The notes: generated from the letters alone by a model not told the origin. DNA of 64,000 nucleotides from Vibrio rhizosphaerae (GCF_024347095.1 NZ_AP024903.1:1736001-1800000); one strand, 5' to 3'. Counted from the stretch's first letter, positions 49,297-58,442 are shown. A program made the numbers and translations.

Positions 49297-50664
49297 ATGC
49301 AAGACCTGCAATCTATATTCAGTGCTATCGATAGTTTTATTTGGGGACCGCCATTACTCATTTTACTGGTCGGAACCGGTATCTATTTCACGTTCAGTCT
49401 CGGACTGCTGCAATTCCGCCACTTACCCACTGCGTTAAAACTGGTGTTTGGTCGTTCACCCCAAGGTAAAACCGGTGACGTTTCCAGTTTCGCGGCACTA
49501 TGTACCGCACTATCGGCAACCATCGGTACCGGCAACATTGTCGGTGTGGCAACCGCCATTAAACTTGGCGGGCCCGGCGCACTGTTCTGGATGTGGTTTG
49601 CTGCCTTATTTGGTATGGCGACTAAATATGCGGAGTGCCTGCTGGCTGTCAAATATCGCAAAACCGATGAAAAAGGCCAGATGGTTGGCGGGCCGATGTA
49701 TTTTCTCCAGTACGGCGTCGGCTCGAAATTATTGGCGACCGCCTTTGCCGTGTTTGCGATTGGTGTAGCATTCTTTGGTATTGGGACATTTCCGCAAGTC
49801 AACGCGATCGTCGATGCATCGCAACTCTCCTTCGGGGTTTCCAGAGAGCTGGCTGCCGGTATCCTGACGCTGCTGGTCGCCGTTGTCACCATCGGTGGTA
49901 TCCAGTCAATTTCCAAGGTTGCCAGTAAAGTCGTCCCAACCATGGCGCTGTTTTACATTCTGGCCTGTCTGTCAATCTTAATCATGCAAGCGGACCAGTT
50001 TGTGCCTGCGGTTCTGCTGGTCATTCAGTCCGCTTTCACCTCGACTGCCGCAACCGGTGGTTTTGCCGGTGCAACCATAATGTTAGCGATTCAGGCCGGG
50101 GTTGCCCGGGGCGTATTCTCCAACGAATCCGGTTTGGGAAGCGCACCGATGGCCGCTGCTGCCGCAAAGACGGACTCCTGTGTACGACAAGGGTTGATCT
50201 CCATGACGGGGACATTCTTTGATACGATTCTGATCTGTACCATGACAGGCTTGGCTTTAATCATCACCAATGCATGGCAGGGTGATTTGGCCGGTGCAGC
50301 CATGACCACCCATGCGTTTGCCGTCGGCCTTGATTCCGCAACCGTCGGCCCGGTGCTGGTCTCGATTGGATTAATCTTCTTTGCATTTACCACCATTCTT
50401 GGCTGGAACTACTACGGCGAGCGTTGTGTGGTGTTCTTATTCGGCACCAAAGGCATCCTGCCCTACAAGCTGATTTTTATCGCGCTGATTGCCTCCGGTG
50501 CATTTTTGCATCTGGATTTAATCTGGATTATTGCAGATATCGTCAATGGTCTGATGGCGATTCCGAACCTGATTGGCTTGCTGATGTTGAGAAACGTGGT
50601 GATTGAAGAAACCACGTTATTCTTCCGCCACGGTCTGATGAAATCGGCCCCTGCCGAAGTCTGA
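49297..50664 (+). CDS. AGCS-family sodium:alanine/glycine symporter
   Basis: 455 residues, ten or eleven transmembrane segments. AGCS signature stretches: AALCTALSATIGTGNIVGVATAI, GGPGALFWMWFAALFGMATKYAE, VFSNESGLGSAPMAAAAAKTD. It imports glycine or alanine with Na+. The tandem glycine riboswitch upstream makes glycine the likely physiological substrate. AAGGGGAAA precedes the ATG. Confidence 0.95.
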   Translation: MQDLQSIFSAIDSFIWGPPLLILLVGTGIYFTFSLGLLQFRHLPTALKLVFGRSPQGKTGDVSSFAALCTALSATIGTGNIVGVATAIKLGGPGALFWMWFAALFGMATKYAECLLAVKYRKTDEKGQMVGGPMYFLQYGVGSKLLATAFAVFAIGVAFFGIGTFPQVNAIVDASQLSFGVSRELAAGILTLLVAVVTIGGIQSISKVASKVVPTMALFYILACLSILIMQADQFVPAVLLVIQSAFTSTAATGGFAGATIMLAIQAGVARGVFSNESGLGSAPMAAAAAKTDSCVRQGLISMTGTFFDTILICTMTGLALIITNAWQGDLAGAAMTTHAFAVGLDSATVGPVLVSIGLIFFAFTTILGWNYYGERCVVFLFGTKGILPYKLIFIALIASGAFLHLDLIWIIADIVNGLMAIPNLIGLLMLRNVVIEETTLFFRHGLMKSAPAEV

Positions 50665-50710
50665 CGTCTGTTGGAGATTTAACCCTTCCTTGAGCGCGTC
50701 GTGTGACATA

Positions 50711-51679
50711 TCACAGGCGCGCTGCTTCTTTCAATGTCAGTGACTGATCCCATTGGCAGGCCCGGAGACCAGTCTGAGACCAGAGCGTTAAATTGCCCTG
50801 CTCACACCGCCCTGTATCCAGATTCCAGTTTTTCAGCCAGTCCGTCGCACCATTTTCATAAACACTCTCCCCCAGCAAACACTGATACCGGATGATATTT
50901 TCGACTGTGAAATCAAAGACCTGATCATAATGCCAGTAACCATAAGGGGTCTCGAGATGTTCAATATACTGAGGATCAATAGCTGAAATCTGGGGATAGA
51001 CTAAACCGAGAAAAGCCGCAACATGACGGGAAAACGGAAAGAGCCGATATTGATCTTCAACCAATGCCATCACACGAATAAACGCAACATACCACCCATG
51101 AATATCCGGCGTACCGAATTGCTGACCGTACGTCTCCACAATCGATTCTCGCCATACCGTCTCAATCACATGGTCAATCTGATTGGGTGACTGAATTTCA
51201 GCACAATGCAGCAAATGACGGGACAAGCGCTCCACATAACCGATATCCCCTAGCCCCATGCGTTGCCAGATAAATGCATCCTGATGCATTTCACACTCAC
51301 GATGCAGTTGTTTGTTCTGGTCGTAGTCCCCGACTTTGATTTCAATCACCGGGTGGATACTGATATCGGTAATGACATGGGCAAGAAATCCACTCAGCCA
51401 GGCAAATGCGCGATCCTGCTGCTCCCCTTGTAAGCGACGGACATGTCCGATCATACAGCGCAATAAGTCACCGACCGAGTGATAGTGCATCCGGTCAGCC
51501 CACGCCGCTTGCAGAGAGTCCGTAATTTTCAGATAAGGAAAATCAGGAGAAACCGCGCCCATTTCCACATAACGCTGGTTCACGAGTAAAATACGCTGCA
51601 TTCGGCTGGGTAAAGAGTCCAGCGCATCACCTTGCATGAATGCCTGATTGACTGCGGTAATGTGAGCAAATGCACCCGG
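50711..51679 (-). CDS. Zinc-dependent phospholipase C-family protein
   Basis: About 322 residues from the ATG at 51679 (MPGAFAHITAVNQAF). The PF00882-type zinc-dependent phospholipase C/S1-P1-like fold is indicated by the N-terminal His after PGAFAH, DFPYL, HYHSVGDLL and the ligand motif GFLAHVITDISIHPVIE. No signal peptide is seen. The gene lies 145 bp downstream of a DUF4123 gene on the same strand, which suggests it could be a type VI secretion cargo. Equally it could be a housekeeping cytosolic hydrolase of unknown role. An in-frame start at 51697 is possible. Confidence 0.82.
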   Translation of the reverse strand, partial: PGAFAHITAVNQAFMQGDALDSLPSRMQRILLVNQRYVEMGAVSPDFPYLKITDSLQAAWADRMHYHSVGDLLRCMIGHVRRLQGEQQDRAFAWLSGFLAHVITDISIHPVIEIKVGDYDQNKQLHRECEMHQDAFIWQRMGLGDIGYVERLSRHLLHCAEIQSPNQIDHVIETVWRESIVETYGQQFGTPDIHGWYVAFIRVMALVEDQYRLFPFSRHVAAFLGLVYPQISAIDPQYIEHLETPYGYWHYDQVFDFTVENIIRYQCLLGESVYENGATDWLKNWNLDTGRCEQGNLTLWSQTGLRACQWDQSLTLKEAARL

Positions 51680-51824
51680 CATAATCACCTTCACCATTGC
51701 TTGTCTACTGATAACAACTTACGTGACTTTTATGACATTTATCTTGCATAAAAAGTAATGAGACACCATTGAATAATGTCTTGCTTTGATGATTATGCTT
51801 CTCCTGACCGCAAATGCCCGGCCA

Positions 51825-52673
51825 TCACCGATTCAGTGCATACTGCTTCGCCAAACGAGCCGCCTGACGAATGCGCTGGGTCGGTGTACTTTCAGCTGAG
51901 GGAAAGTGAATCAGCTGATAAATGTCCGGGTACGACTCGCCGGTCACCGCTGGCTCGCCCAGCCACCCCATAATGTTGAAGTAATTCAACTGATCCTGAC
52001 GGGTGACAAATCCTTTCTGACGGGCAATTTGCGCATGCGCTTCTACCCAAAGATCCCCCCGCTCCTGCTGGAATAATATCTCAGGAAAGTCACGTTGCAT
52101 GTGATGATAAATCGCTTCTAATAGACTCTGCCATGCTATATGGCTCATCTGCTGCCATTGCTCCGGAGTGAATTGCAGTGGCAATTCAAAAAACACCATC
52201 GGCTCAAAATCGGCCCGGACCATGATTTGCCAGCCCAGAGACGTCGGCAGCCAAGCCTTATCGATTGGCAACCAGAACCAGTGACACGACGCACTGAGTA
52301 ACGTCCATGCCACATCGGCATGTGCCATATTGAGATAACTGGTCGTCCCATAAGGAGACAACACCTGTATCTGCTGCCTGAAATGTTCAGCAAGTGCCTC
52401 AATCGACCACAATGAACTGAAGAAAAATCCTTCTGCCCCGTGCTGATGTTTCAAAAACCAGAGCTTCACCGAACGATTCACCGCTAATAAATAGGGAGAG
52501 CTTTCATCATCTGACTCGTAAAGATACACCGCAGCCGATTCAACAATCGGATCATCAGGAAAATGGGTTTGGCAATAAGGCGGCAGCTGACGCCCGTCAA
52601 CAAACAGGTAGAGATGATCGTCCGCCCCAAAGGGAATCAAGTCTGTTATGGATTCAGATTGATACATAGTCAT
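51825..52673 (-). CDS. DUF4123 protein, T6SS effector adaptor-type
   Basis: 282 residues. The N-terminal ~130 residues fit DUF4123: HLYLFVDGRQ, AVYLYES, SPYLLAV, GFFFSSLWSIEALAEHFRQQI, SPYGTTSYL, HWFWLPID. The C-terminal half is helical with Trp/Gln-rich stretches. DUF4123 proteins (Tap/Tec) load cognate toxins onto VgrG spikes. Here no VgrG, Hcp or PAAR gene is adjacent; the only neighbour in the operon direction is the phospholipase C-family gene. The role is inference. Confidence 0.8.
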   Translation of the reverse strand: MTMYQSESITDLIPFGADDHLYLFVDGRQLPPYCQTHFPDDPIVESAAVYLYESDDESSPYLLAVNRSVKLWFLKHQHGAEGFFFSSLWSIEALAEHFRQQIQVLSPYGTTSYLNMAHADVAWTLLSASCHWFWLPIDKAWLPTSLGWQIMVRADFEPMVFFELPLQFTPEQWQQMSHIAWQSLLEAIYHHMQRDFPEILFQQERGDLWVEAHAQIARQKGFVTRQDQLNYFNIMGWLGEPAVTGESYPDIYQLIHFPSAESTPTQRIRQAARLAKQYALNR

Positions 52674-53092
52674 CGCTCAAGACCATCCGTACGAAGGTGA
52701 TCAGGCAAGTGAGCAGGCCTGTTCAAAATAGGGACAAAATAACCGATAAAAGCATCACAAGTGACTGTCATGATCATTCCTTTTATATCGACGAAAATCG
52801 ACGCTGCTAAATCCGCTGCGAATGCAACGAACTGTTTATCATACGAATTAACTCATTTAAGTCAAAGTAACAACTCAAATGAGCTTGAAAATAATTCTAT
52901 CAACCTTTTTGTCATCTTGACGATTGCATTTTGCAATTTAGATCACTTTTGGGAGTCACTTAACAAATAAAATTAATAATAAAAAATACATACAAATCAA
53001 TGAGTCATAAAAAGCAAAAACCATCGTGTGTTTCCGCGCATCTTGATATACCCTTGAGTTCATTTGCTACCACTTAAACAGAGGTTGAAACT
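52674..53092. other. 419-bp gap, no convincing gene
   Basis: AT-rich towards the right. It must contain promoters for the DUF4123 gene and the carboxypeptidase gene. A 69-codon frame at 52761-52970 has no ribosome-binding site or protein-like features. Confidence 0.4.
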
Positions 53093-54577
53093 ATGAACGC
53101 GTACCATCAGTTGGTTGAGCATGTAAAAAATATCTCTCACTTTGAACATCTTGCTGCAATCTGTGGCTGGGATCAGGCCGCGATGATGCCGACAGGCGGT
53201 GCACCAGCACGAGCCGAGGCCATGGCAGCACTACATGTGCATATTCACCAGTTGATGAACCAGCCTCAGCTTGCTGAATGGTTTGCTCAGGCAGAACAAG
53301 CCCCGCTGACTACCGAACAACAAGCCGTCCTGCGGGAAATGAAACGGCGCTGGCAACAAAATACGGTATTGCCTGAATCGCTCGTTCAGGCCAAATCAAT
53401 CGCCGGTGCCCGCTGCGAGCACGCTTGGCGGCAACAAAAACAAGATAATGACTGGGCAGGGTTTGCAGCCAACTGGGAAGAAGTGGTCAAACTCTCACGG
53501 GAAGAAGCCCAGATCCGCGCTGCCGCCACTGGCAAAACGCCTTATGATGCGATGCTTGATCTGTATGAACCCGGTGCCTCCACCCAAACGCTGGATCGCT
53601 TATTTGATGATGTGAAATCTTGGCTGCCATCGCTGATTGACCAAGTGATTGAGAAACAATCGCATGAATCGGTGCAGCTCCCACGGGGTAATTATCCGAG
53701 TGAGACGCAAAAATCACTGGGATTAGCCGTCATGCAACTCCTGCAATTCGATTTCGATCACGGCAGACTGGATGAAAGTACCCACCCGTTTTGTGGCGGT
53801 GTGCCGAGCGATGTGCGCATTACAACCCGCTACAGCGAGGCAGAGTTTGTCCAGTCACTGATGGGCATCGTCCACGAAACCGGCCACGCCCGCTACGAAC
53901 AAGGCTTACCGAAAGCCTATGCCGGAACAGCAGCCGGAGAAGCACGCTCGATGGGGATTCATGAGTCACAGTCACTCTTTTTTGAAATGCAGATTGGCCG
54001 CAATCCTCAATTTATTTCTCATTTGGCGGAGTTGGCTGCCCGGCATTTCAACGCTCATAATGATCCGGTATTTGCAGAAGCGAACCTGCAAAAACTGTAC
54101 ACCAGAGTCAATAAAGACTTTATCCGGGTCGATGCCGACGAACTCACCTACCCTGCGCACGTCATTCTGCGTTACGAAATCGAACGTGATCTGATGAATG
54201 GTGTAATCGAATTCCGCGATGTCCCTGAACTATGGGATCAAAAGATGCAGCATTATCTCGGGCTGTCCACTCAAGGCAATTATCGCCAAGGCTGTATGCA
54301 AGATATTCACTGGACCGATGGCTCATTCGGCTACTTCCCGTCTTATACGCTTGGTGCGATGTATGCCGCGCAATTTATGGCGGCAATGAAGAAAACTGTG
54401 GATGTTGACGGGGCGATACGCTCTGGTGACTTATCACCAATTTTCAATTGGCTATCAGCAAATATCTGGAGTAAAGGCAGCTTATTCACCACCGATGAAC
54501 TGGTAAAACAGGCAACGGAGGAAACATTGAATCCGGCGCACTTTAAAGCTCATCTTGAAAGTCGCTACCTCGGTTAA
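53093..54577 (+). CDS. M32 carboxypeptidase (Taq-type)
   Basis: A 494-residue cytosolic metallocarboxypeptidase: HEXXH in GIVHETGHARYEQGLP, then the downstream GIHESQSLFFEMQIGR supplying the third zinc ligand, and late RVDADELTYPAHVILRYEIE. It removes C-terminal residues from peptides. It is monocistronic, with GAGGTTG before the ATG. Confidence 0.94.
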   Translation: MNAYHQLVEHVKNISHFEHLAAICGWDQAAMMPTGGAPARAEAMAALHVHIHQLMNQPQLAEWFAQAEQAPLTTEQQAVLREMKRRWQQNTVLPESLVQAKSIAGARCEHAWRQQKQDNDWAGFAANWEEVVKLSREEAQIRAAATGKTPYDAMLDLYEPGASTQTLDRLFDDVKSWLPSLIDQVIEKQSHESVQLPRGNYPSETQKSLGLAVMQLLQFDFDHGRLDESTHPFCGGVPSDVRITTRYSEAEFVQSLMGIVHETGHARYEQGLPKAYAGTAAGEARSMGIHESQSLFFEMQIGRNPQFISHLAELAARHFNAHNDPVFAEANLQKLYTRVNKDFIRVDADELTYPAHVILRYEIERDLMNGVIEFRDVPELWDQKMQHYLGLSTQGNYRQGCMQDIHWTDGSFGYFPSYTLGAMYAAQFMAAMKKTVDVDGAIRSGDLSPIFNWLSANIWSKGSLFTTDELVKQATEETLNPAHFKAHLESRYLG

Positions 54578-54903
54578 GCTATCTTGGTTTAAGGTCATAA
54601 TAACTATATTACCAGTCACTAAACCAAGCTTATGAACCGCAATGAAGTCTTTTAATTTTATTTACATTATCAATTAGTTACCGTTCGTCTTTCAAAAAAT
54701 GAAAGACGAACATTTTACAAAATAGCCCCCAGAATTTCATGCTTTCCCTTATCCAGAATCATATAACCTTGATGATACACCACCGCTCAAATCATCACGG
54801 CGCCAAAATATATCTTTCTCAACCTAGTCGGTTTATGGTAAAGCGATAAAACAGTTTTTTTCATAACACTCACTGTGTTTGAAGATTTTTTTCGCCCTAT
54901 GAT
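54578..54903. other. 326-bp gap with stem-loops and a dispersed repeat
   Basis: No ORF. Contains CTTGGTTTA/TAAACCAAG (54583-54628, possible carboxypeptidase terminator) and a perfect 11-bp stem GTTCGTCTTTC/GAAAGACGAAC with a 7-nt loop (54683-54711). Copy A of a dispersed repeat is at 54715-54769. The remaining AT-rich DNA runs up to the orphan gene. Confidence 0.6.
54715..54769 (-). repeat. Dispersed intergenic repeat, copy A
   Basis: Read on the minus strand, AGGTTATATGATTCTGG...GCTATTTTGTAA aligns over 55 bases with copy B at 58228-58293. I count 12 mismatches, about 78% identity, after removing an 11-bp insertion in B. Confidence 0.7.
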
Positions 54904-56430
54904 GTGGCTATCTTTTATAAATCGTCATTGGTGAATAAATTGTCTGTTTCTCTTTCTAGTCCTATTCATTCCGATAGTCATTATACTAAATTAGTTAATG
55001 ACTACATGTTGTCAAAGTGCCCAAGCCTTGAGCATTATTCTAATTCAAATACATCAGGTATTTTGGTTCAAACCCATGTGAGTAAAAATTTTGGTAAAAC
55101 CTCTGGCCCCAACCCAACGAATAAAGTATGTACGATTTTGATTATTTCTAATCGTATTTCTTATGGTTTGCTGGCAATGCAAGAGTGGACTGATGTATTT
55201 TTAAAAGCCCGTGAAAATGATGATTCTAAATACACGAATACTGAATTACTGGTACATTTGCATTTAAACAATCCTTTAATGCGTCATTGGGAAATTGGCT
55301 CATTTGAACAATCATTGATTAAAAAATTAGATACATTCGGCCAGAGCAAAGATATTCGTTATTGTATTGATTTCAGTGCATGGTTATTAAATAAAGAAAC
55401 TTCAGCATTGCAGCCCATTAGCAACCCTTCTGGTGATGCCAGCGAATATAATACTGCCATTCTTGGCAGCCGTAGAGAAAGGTTGGCTACTATTCCTTAT
55501 GGTTTATTGCGGGCTTTTGGATTACATAAAGCATTAAGACTTAACAGCGGTAGTGCCAGTGGTGGCAATAATGATGTCTACATGATTGTCGATGTAGAGC
55601 CAACAGAAGCATTGAATCCTTCAAACATGAACAAAGCCACAGATACTCACCCTATGTCCGCCACAGTAACAACCGCGTTAAAAAATAGATCGGCTTGTTT
55701 TGGCGAAACGTGGAAATTGCTCACACATGGCTCTTCGACTAAAAATGTGGTTTACAACCGATTGGAATGGAAGAGTAATCATGCTCCATCAATGGTAGCT
55801 CAATGGTATGACGCCAAATATCCTGACGGTACGCCTTATGACACCTATACTGATGAGTTAACTAACACCAACGTTAAGGCCAATTTGCTGAAAAGTTCTG
55901 AGGTGCGATTAAAAATGGACTTAGCGATGAGTGAATGCATGACTAAGCTGACTAACCATATGAATAATGCTGCCAGAAGCAGTACTTATCCTAGTGAGCC
56001 ACTTTTGGGTTTTAAAATGTCGAGTTTTACTTCACCACAAATTATTCGTTCGGCTGCATCTGACGAAAAAAGTGCAATTGGTTACGAAAAAACGATAACT
56101 CAAGATGGCAAAACATTGCGATACGTGGTGCTATGTAACGTGATGGGTATTGGCTCTGGTGAAGGCAGGTCTATTGAAAACAACCTCAAGGGTAGTGATT
56201 CATCAGCAATGCATAGTGGTAAGTATATTTGGACTTCGGCGTGGGGTGTTCTTAAAGATATTGTGGTAGCTAAGTTAGCCTTGGTTAACATTGCAGACAC
56301 TGGCAAACCTTATTACGAGCCAAAGGTTAAAATTACTGTTGGTGATATCAAAGATATGGGTGGCATTGACTCGGGATCTCTTTCTAGAGATACAGTGATA
56401 GTGAATATTGACCCGACTAAAACTGTTTAA
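54904..56430 (+). CDS. AT-rich orphan gene, 508 residues, unknown function
   Basis: A soluble protein without signal or membrane helices, rich in Ser, Asn and Thr, starting at a GTG with no good ribosome-binding site. It has a mid-region GSRRERLATIPYGLLRAFG, a stretch LKSSEVRLKMDLAMSECM and a glycine-rich CNVMGIGSGEGRSIENN near the end. I recognise no domain. Base composition is clearly more AT-rich than both neighbours, suggesting transfer. It is a single gene between converging chromosomal genes, bounded by inverted repeats on the left and a terminator on the right. Confidence 0.75.
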   Translation: MAIFYKSSLVNKLSVSLSSPIHSDSHYTKLVNDYMLSKCPSLEHYSNSNTSGILVQTHVSKNFGKTSGPNPTNKVCTILIISNRISYGLLAMQEWTDVFLKARENDDSKYTNTELLVHLHLNNPLMRHWEIGSFEQSLIKKLDTFGQSKDIRYCIDFSAWLLNKETSALQPISNPSGDASEYNTAILGSRRERLATIPYGLLRAFGLHKALRLNSGSASGGNNDVYMIVDVEPTEALNPSNMNKATDTHPMSATVTTALKNRSACFGETWKLLTHGSSTKNVVYNRLEWKSNHAPSMVAQWYDAKYPDGTPYDTYTDELTNTNVKANLLKSSEVRLKMDLAMSECMTKLTNHMNNAARSSTYPSEPLLGFKMSSFTSPQIIRSAASDEKSAIGYEKTITQDGKTLRYVVLCNVMGIGSGEGRSIENNLKGSDSSAMHSGKYIWTSAWGVLKDIVVAKLALVNIADTGKPYYEPKVKITVGDIKDMGGIDSGSLSRDTVIVNIDPTKTV

Positions 56431-56465
56431 CACATGTCTAAACATTTGTGTGGGACACATGCTTC

Positions 56466-56486
56466 GCGGAATTCGTTCCGCTTTTT
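56466..56486 (+). terminator. Terminator after the orphan gene
   Basis: GCGGAA-TTCG-TTCCGC followed by TTTTT, a stable UUCG tetraloop terminator 36 bp after the stop. Confidence 0.85.
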
Positions 56487-56528
56487 GACTTTCATGTCAC
56501 GAGCTGACACCGCCTAATCGCCGCTCAA

Positions 56529-57272
56529 TTAAGGCCAGTTCGGCTTTTTTCTCTTCCGCACAAACTGTTTGGGTGTCATCCGCGCAATCTGCTTACATTC
56601 CCGGGTCATATGGGCCTGATCGGCAAAGCCCTGCGCCAGCGCCAGATCCGACAAAGAGATGTCAGGCTGTGCCCGAAGCTGCTCTAAAGTCTGTCTCACC
56701 CGGGTGATGCGCTGATAATGTTTCGGAGTAATCCCCAGCCATTTCTGAAACTGACGCTCTCTCTGGCGCTGACTGATCGTTGCTCGCTCTTGGTCAATAA
56801 TATGACTGACATCCTGAGGCGCACATGCTGCAATCAGATCTTGGCACCAGCGGTATAACACCACCATTCTCGCTGACGGCGAACGCGCGGTTTGCAGAGA
56901 TGCGAATGTCGCAAGCGCCAAAGAGGCGAGCGGATGATCCCCCTCGATTCGCAACGGCTGTGCTAAGCGTTGACCAAACAACTGATAACCGACAGCCGGA
57001 TGAAAGCGCACCCCGGCCATAACCGTACCGGGCGGCAGGCAAACCTGATGCGCCAGCGTGCTGACGGGCAGTAACAAAACCCCCGGGCTCTGCCACTCGC
57101 CGTCCATCTGCACCTCATTTTGCAAAATGAACGTCACACCGGTTCCGGCATCACTGAGTAATTCCTTACGCACCGTTTGCACCATGTCAGGCGCGACGGA
57201 AACCGACCAGATTGCCTGAATATGGCCGGCTAACTTTCCCTGAGGTTTAAATATCTCAAAGTCTAAACTCAA
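56529..57272 (-). CDS. AraC-family transcription regulator
   Basis: About 247 residues from a TTG at 57272 with AGGA upstream; the frame also allows 57296. The C-terminal AraC domain has two helix-turn-helices: ISLSDLALAQGFADQAHMTREC and MTPKQFVRKR at the end. The N-terminal part is an effector domain (SVSVAPDMV, VRFHPAVGYQLF). It likely controls the adjacent AhpD-like gene; the inducer is unknown. Confidence 0.88.
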   Translation of the reverse strand: MSLDFEIFKPQGKLAGHIQAIWSVSVAPDMVQTVRKELLSDAGTGVTFILQNEVQMDGEWQSPGVLLLPVSTLAHQVCLPPGTVMAGVRFHPAVGYQLFGQRLAQPLRIEGDHPLASLALATFASLQTARSPSARMVVLYRWCQDLIAACAPQDVSHIIDQERATISQRQRERQFQKWLGITPKHYQRITRVRQTLEQLRAQPDISLSDLALAQGFADQAHMTRECKQIARMTPKQFVRKRKKPNWP

Positions 57273-57406
57273 ACGAATTATCCTATTTAACCACAACTGA
57301 TTTAACCACGACTCGAGAAGAACATCGTATCCATTGATACTCTTTCTTTTTCGTCTTCAGTGAAAGTATAAACAGTCAAGTCCCGATTCGATTAACCCGA
57401 GTGCAA

Positions 57407-57868
57407 TTATTTGGGCTGGTATACCCCCACCTGAGGCTTAAATGCCTTCACGATTCGATTCCAACTATTGATGGCGTTGATCGCAATCGTCAGGTTGACC
57501 ATCGCTTTTTCACCAAAGGTATCTAAAGTCAGTTGATAGGTATCATCATCGACCGGCAGACCGGCCGTCAGTAATTCAGCCCAACCCAACGCAACTTGTT
57601 CTGCATCGCTGTAGAAGTACATGTCTTTCCACGCACTAAGCCCCCATATCCGTTCAGGCTTCTCCCCCAGTTTAAGTGCGTCTTTACTGTGCATATCGAT
57701 ACAAAATGCACACTGATTAATTTGCGAAACACGCAACTTGACCAGTTCCCATATGATCATATTCATGGTGTCAGATTGACGGAATTGCTCATGGAAATAC
57801 GCTTCCTGAGCATACAAGATGTCCATTGCCTTCGGTGCGATGTCGGTGTAGCTGAGTCGTTTTTGCAT
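57407..57868 (-). CDS. AhpD-like carboxymuconolactone decarboxylase-family protein
   Basis: 153 residues with the redox CxxC-x-x-x-H motif NQCAFCIDMHSKDA and a helical YcdC/AhpD fold. The family reduces or detoxifies peroxides or acts on lactones; the exact substrate is unknown. It lies just upstream of the AraC-type gene on the same strand. Confidence 0.88.
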   Translation of the reverse strand: MQKRLSYTDIAPKAMDILYAQEAYFHEQFRQSDTMNMIIWELVKLRVSQINQCAFCIDMHSKDALKLGEKPERIWGLSAWKDMYFYSDAEQVALGWAELLTAGLPVDDDTYQLTLDTFGEKAMVNLTIAINAINSWNRIVKAFKPQVGVYQPK

Positions 57869-57972
57869 GGTCTTTCTCCTTTATTTTTTTACATGATAAA
57901 AAACGTACTGAGCAATAGATTGAAGATTTTCGACATGTTGCTGAAATCCCCCCCACAACCATATTTCGGTCA

Positions 57973-58056
57973 TCATTGAAGCTTATTCACATAAAAATCG
58001 ATCGCTTCATCGTAGTCCTTCACTACCAATGCAATGTGTACAATATTTTGCTTCAT
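57973..58056 (-). pseudogene. Truncated VOC (glyoxalase/dioxygenase) gene
   Basis: 27 codons from ATG 58056: NIVHIALVVKDYDEAIDFYV, the typical first strand and helix of the vicinal-oxygen-chelate superfamily. A stop follows just where a GFE-type strand would begin. The rest of the ~130-residue domain is missing. An AAGGTAG ribosome-binding site is still present. Confidence 0.75.
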
Positions 58057-58227
58057 TTTCTACCTTATATAGTAAATGACTCGAATGATATCAGGCCAAT
58101 TTACCCCGTCTAATACGCTTCACAGAAATGCCATCATAAACGCTAATCTTCAAAAGTGCTCCCCCTCCTTAAACCAAGGGGGATTGGCATGGCCGGAAAA
58201 AGTAAGCATTGAAAACTGATCTTTTTA

Positions 58228-58293
58228 TTACAAAGTAGCATGCAAAATCTCATACTTTTTCCATACTTTTCCTTCCCCACAATCAGATAACCT
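58228..58293 (-). repeat. Dispersed intergenic repeat, copy B
   Basis: On the minus strand AGGTTATCTGATTGTGG...GCTACTTTGTAA matches copy A. B carries an extra 11 bp made by a short duplication around AAGTATG. It may extend to the CCCCC/GGGGG hairpin at 58161-58182. Confidence 0.7.
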
Positions 58294-58380
58294 GACGCCT
58301 GCACTGACAAAATCTGATGCCGGGCTTGCCACAAAGTCAGCAAACATTGCGACATTCCGCTGACAGCTCTGCTTACAAAA

Positions 58381-58425
58381 TTGACATATGGAAAAACACA
58401 TATATTATATTTCATATATATTGGT
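58381..58425 (+). promoter_or_regulatory. arsR promoter and probable ArsR operator
   Basis: TTGACA at 58381-58386 and TATTAT at 58403-58408 with 16-bp spacing. The -10 is embedded in an ATATAT-rich imperfect inverted repeat (CATATATTATATTTCATATATAT), the type of site bound by ArsR repressors. Confidence 0.65.
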
Positions 58426-58442
58426 TTTAAGAGATGTGAAAC

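Larger units (their letters stand above)
57869..58442. other. 574-bp gap with gene fragment, repeat and ars promoter
   Basis: No complete gene. It holds the truncated VOC gene (57973-58056), a GC-rich hairpin CCCCCT/AGGGGG at 58161-58182, copy B of the dispersed repeat, and the arsR promoter-operator. Confidence 0.6.

Noticed and set aside
52761..52970. 69-codon frame in the gap before the carboxypeptidase
   Set aside because: No ribosome-binding site, odd composition and no recognisable features.
54904..56430. Orphan gene as a CRISPR Cas7-like or phage coat protein
   Set aside because: I saw no family motif to support either, no CRISPR array and no other phage or cas gene nearby.
58143..58415. 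90-codon minus-strand frame
   Set aside because: It overlaps the dispersed repeat, a hairpin and the ars promoter; not protein-like.
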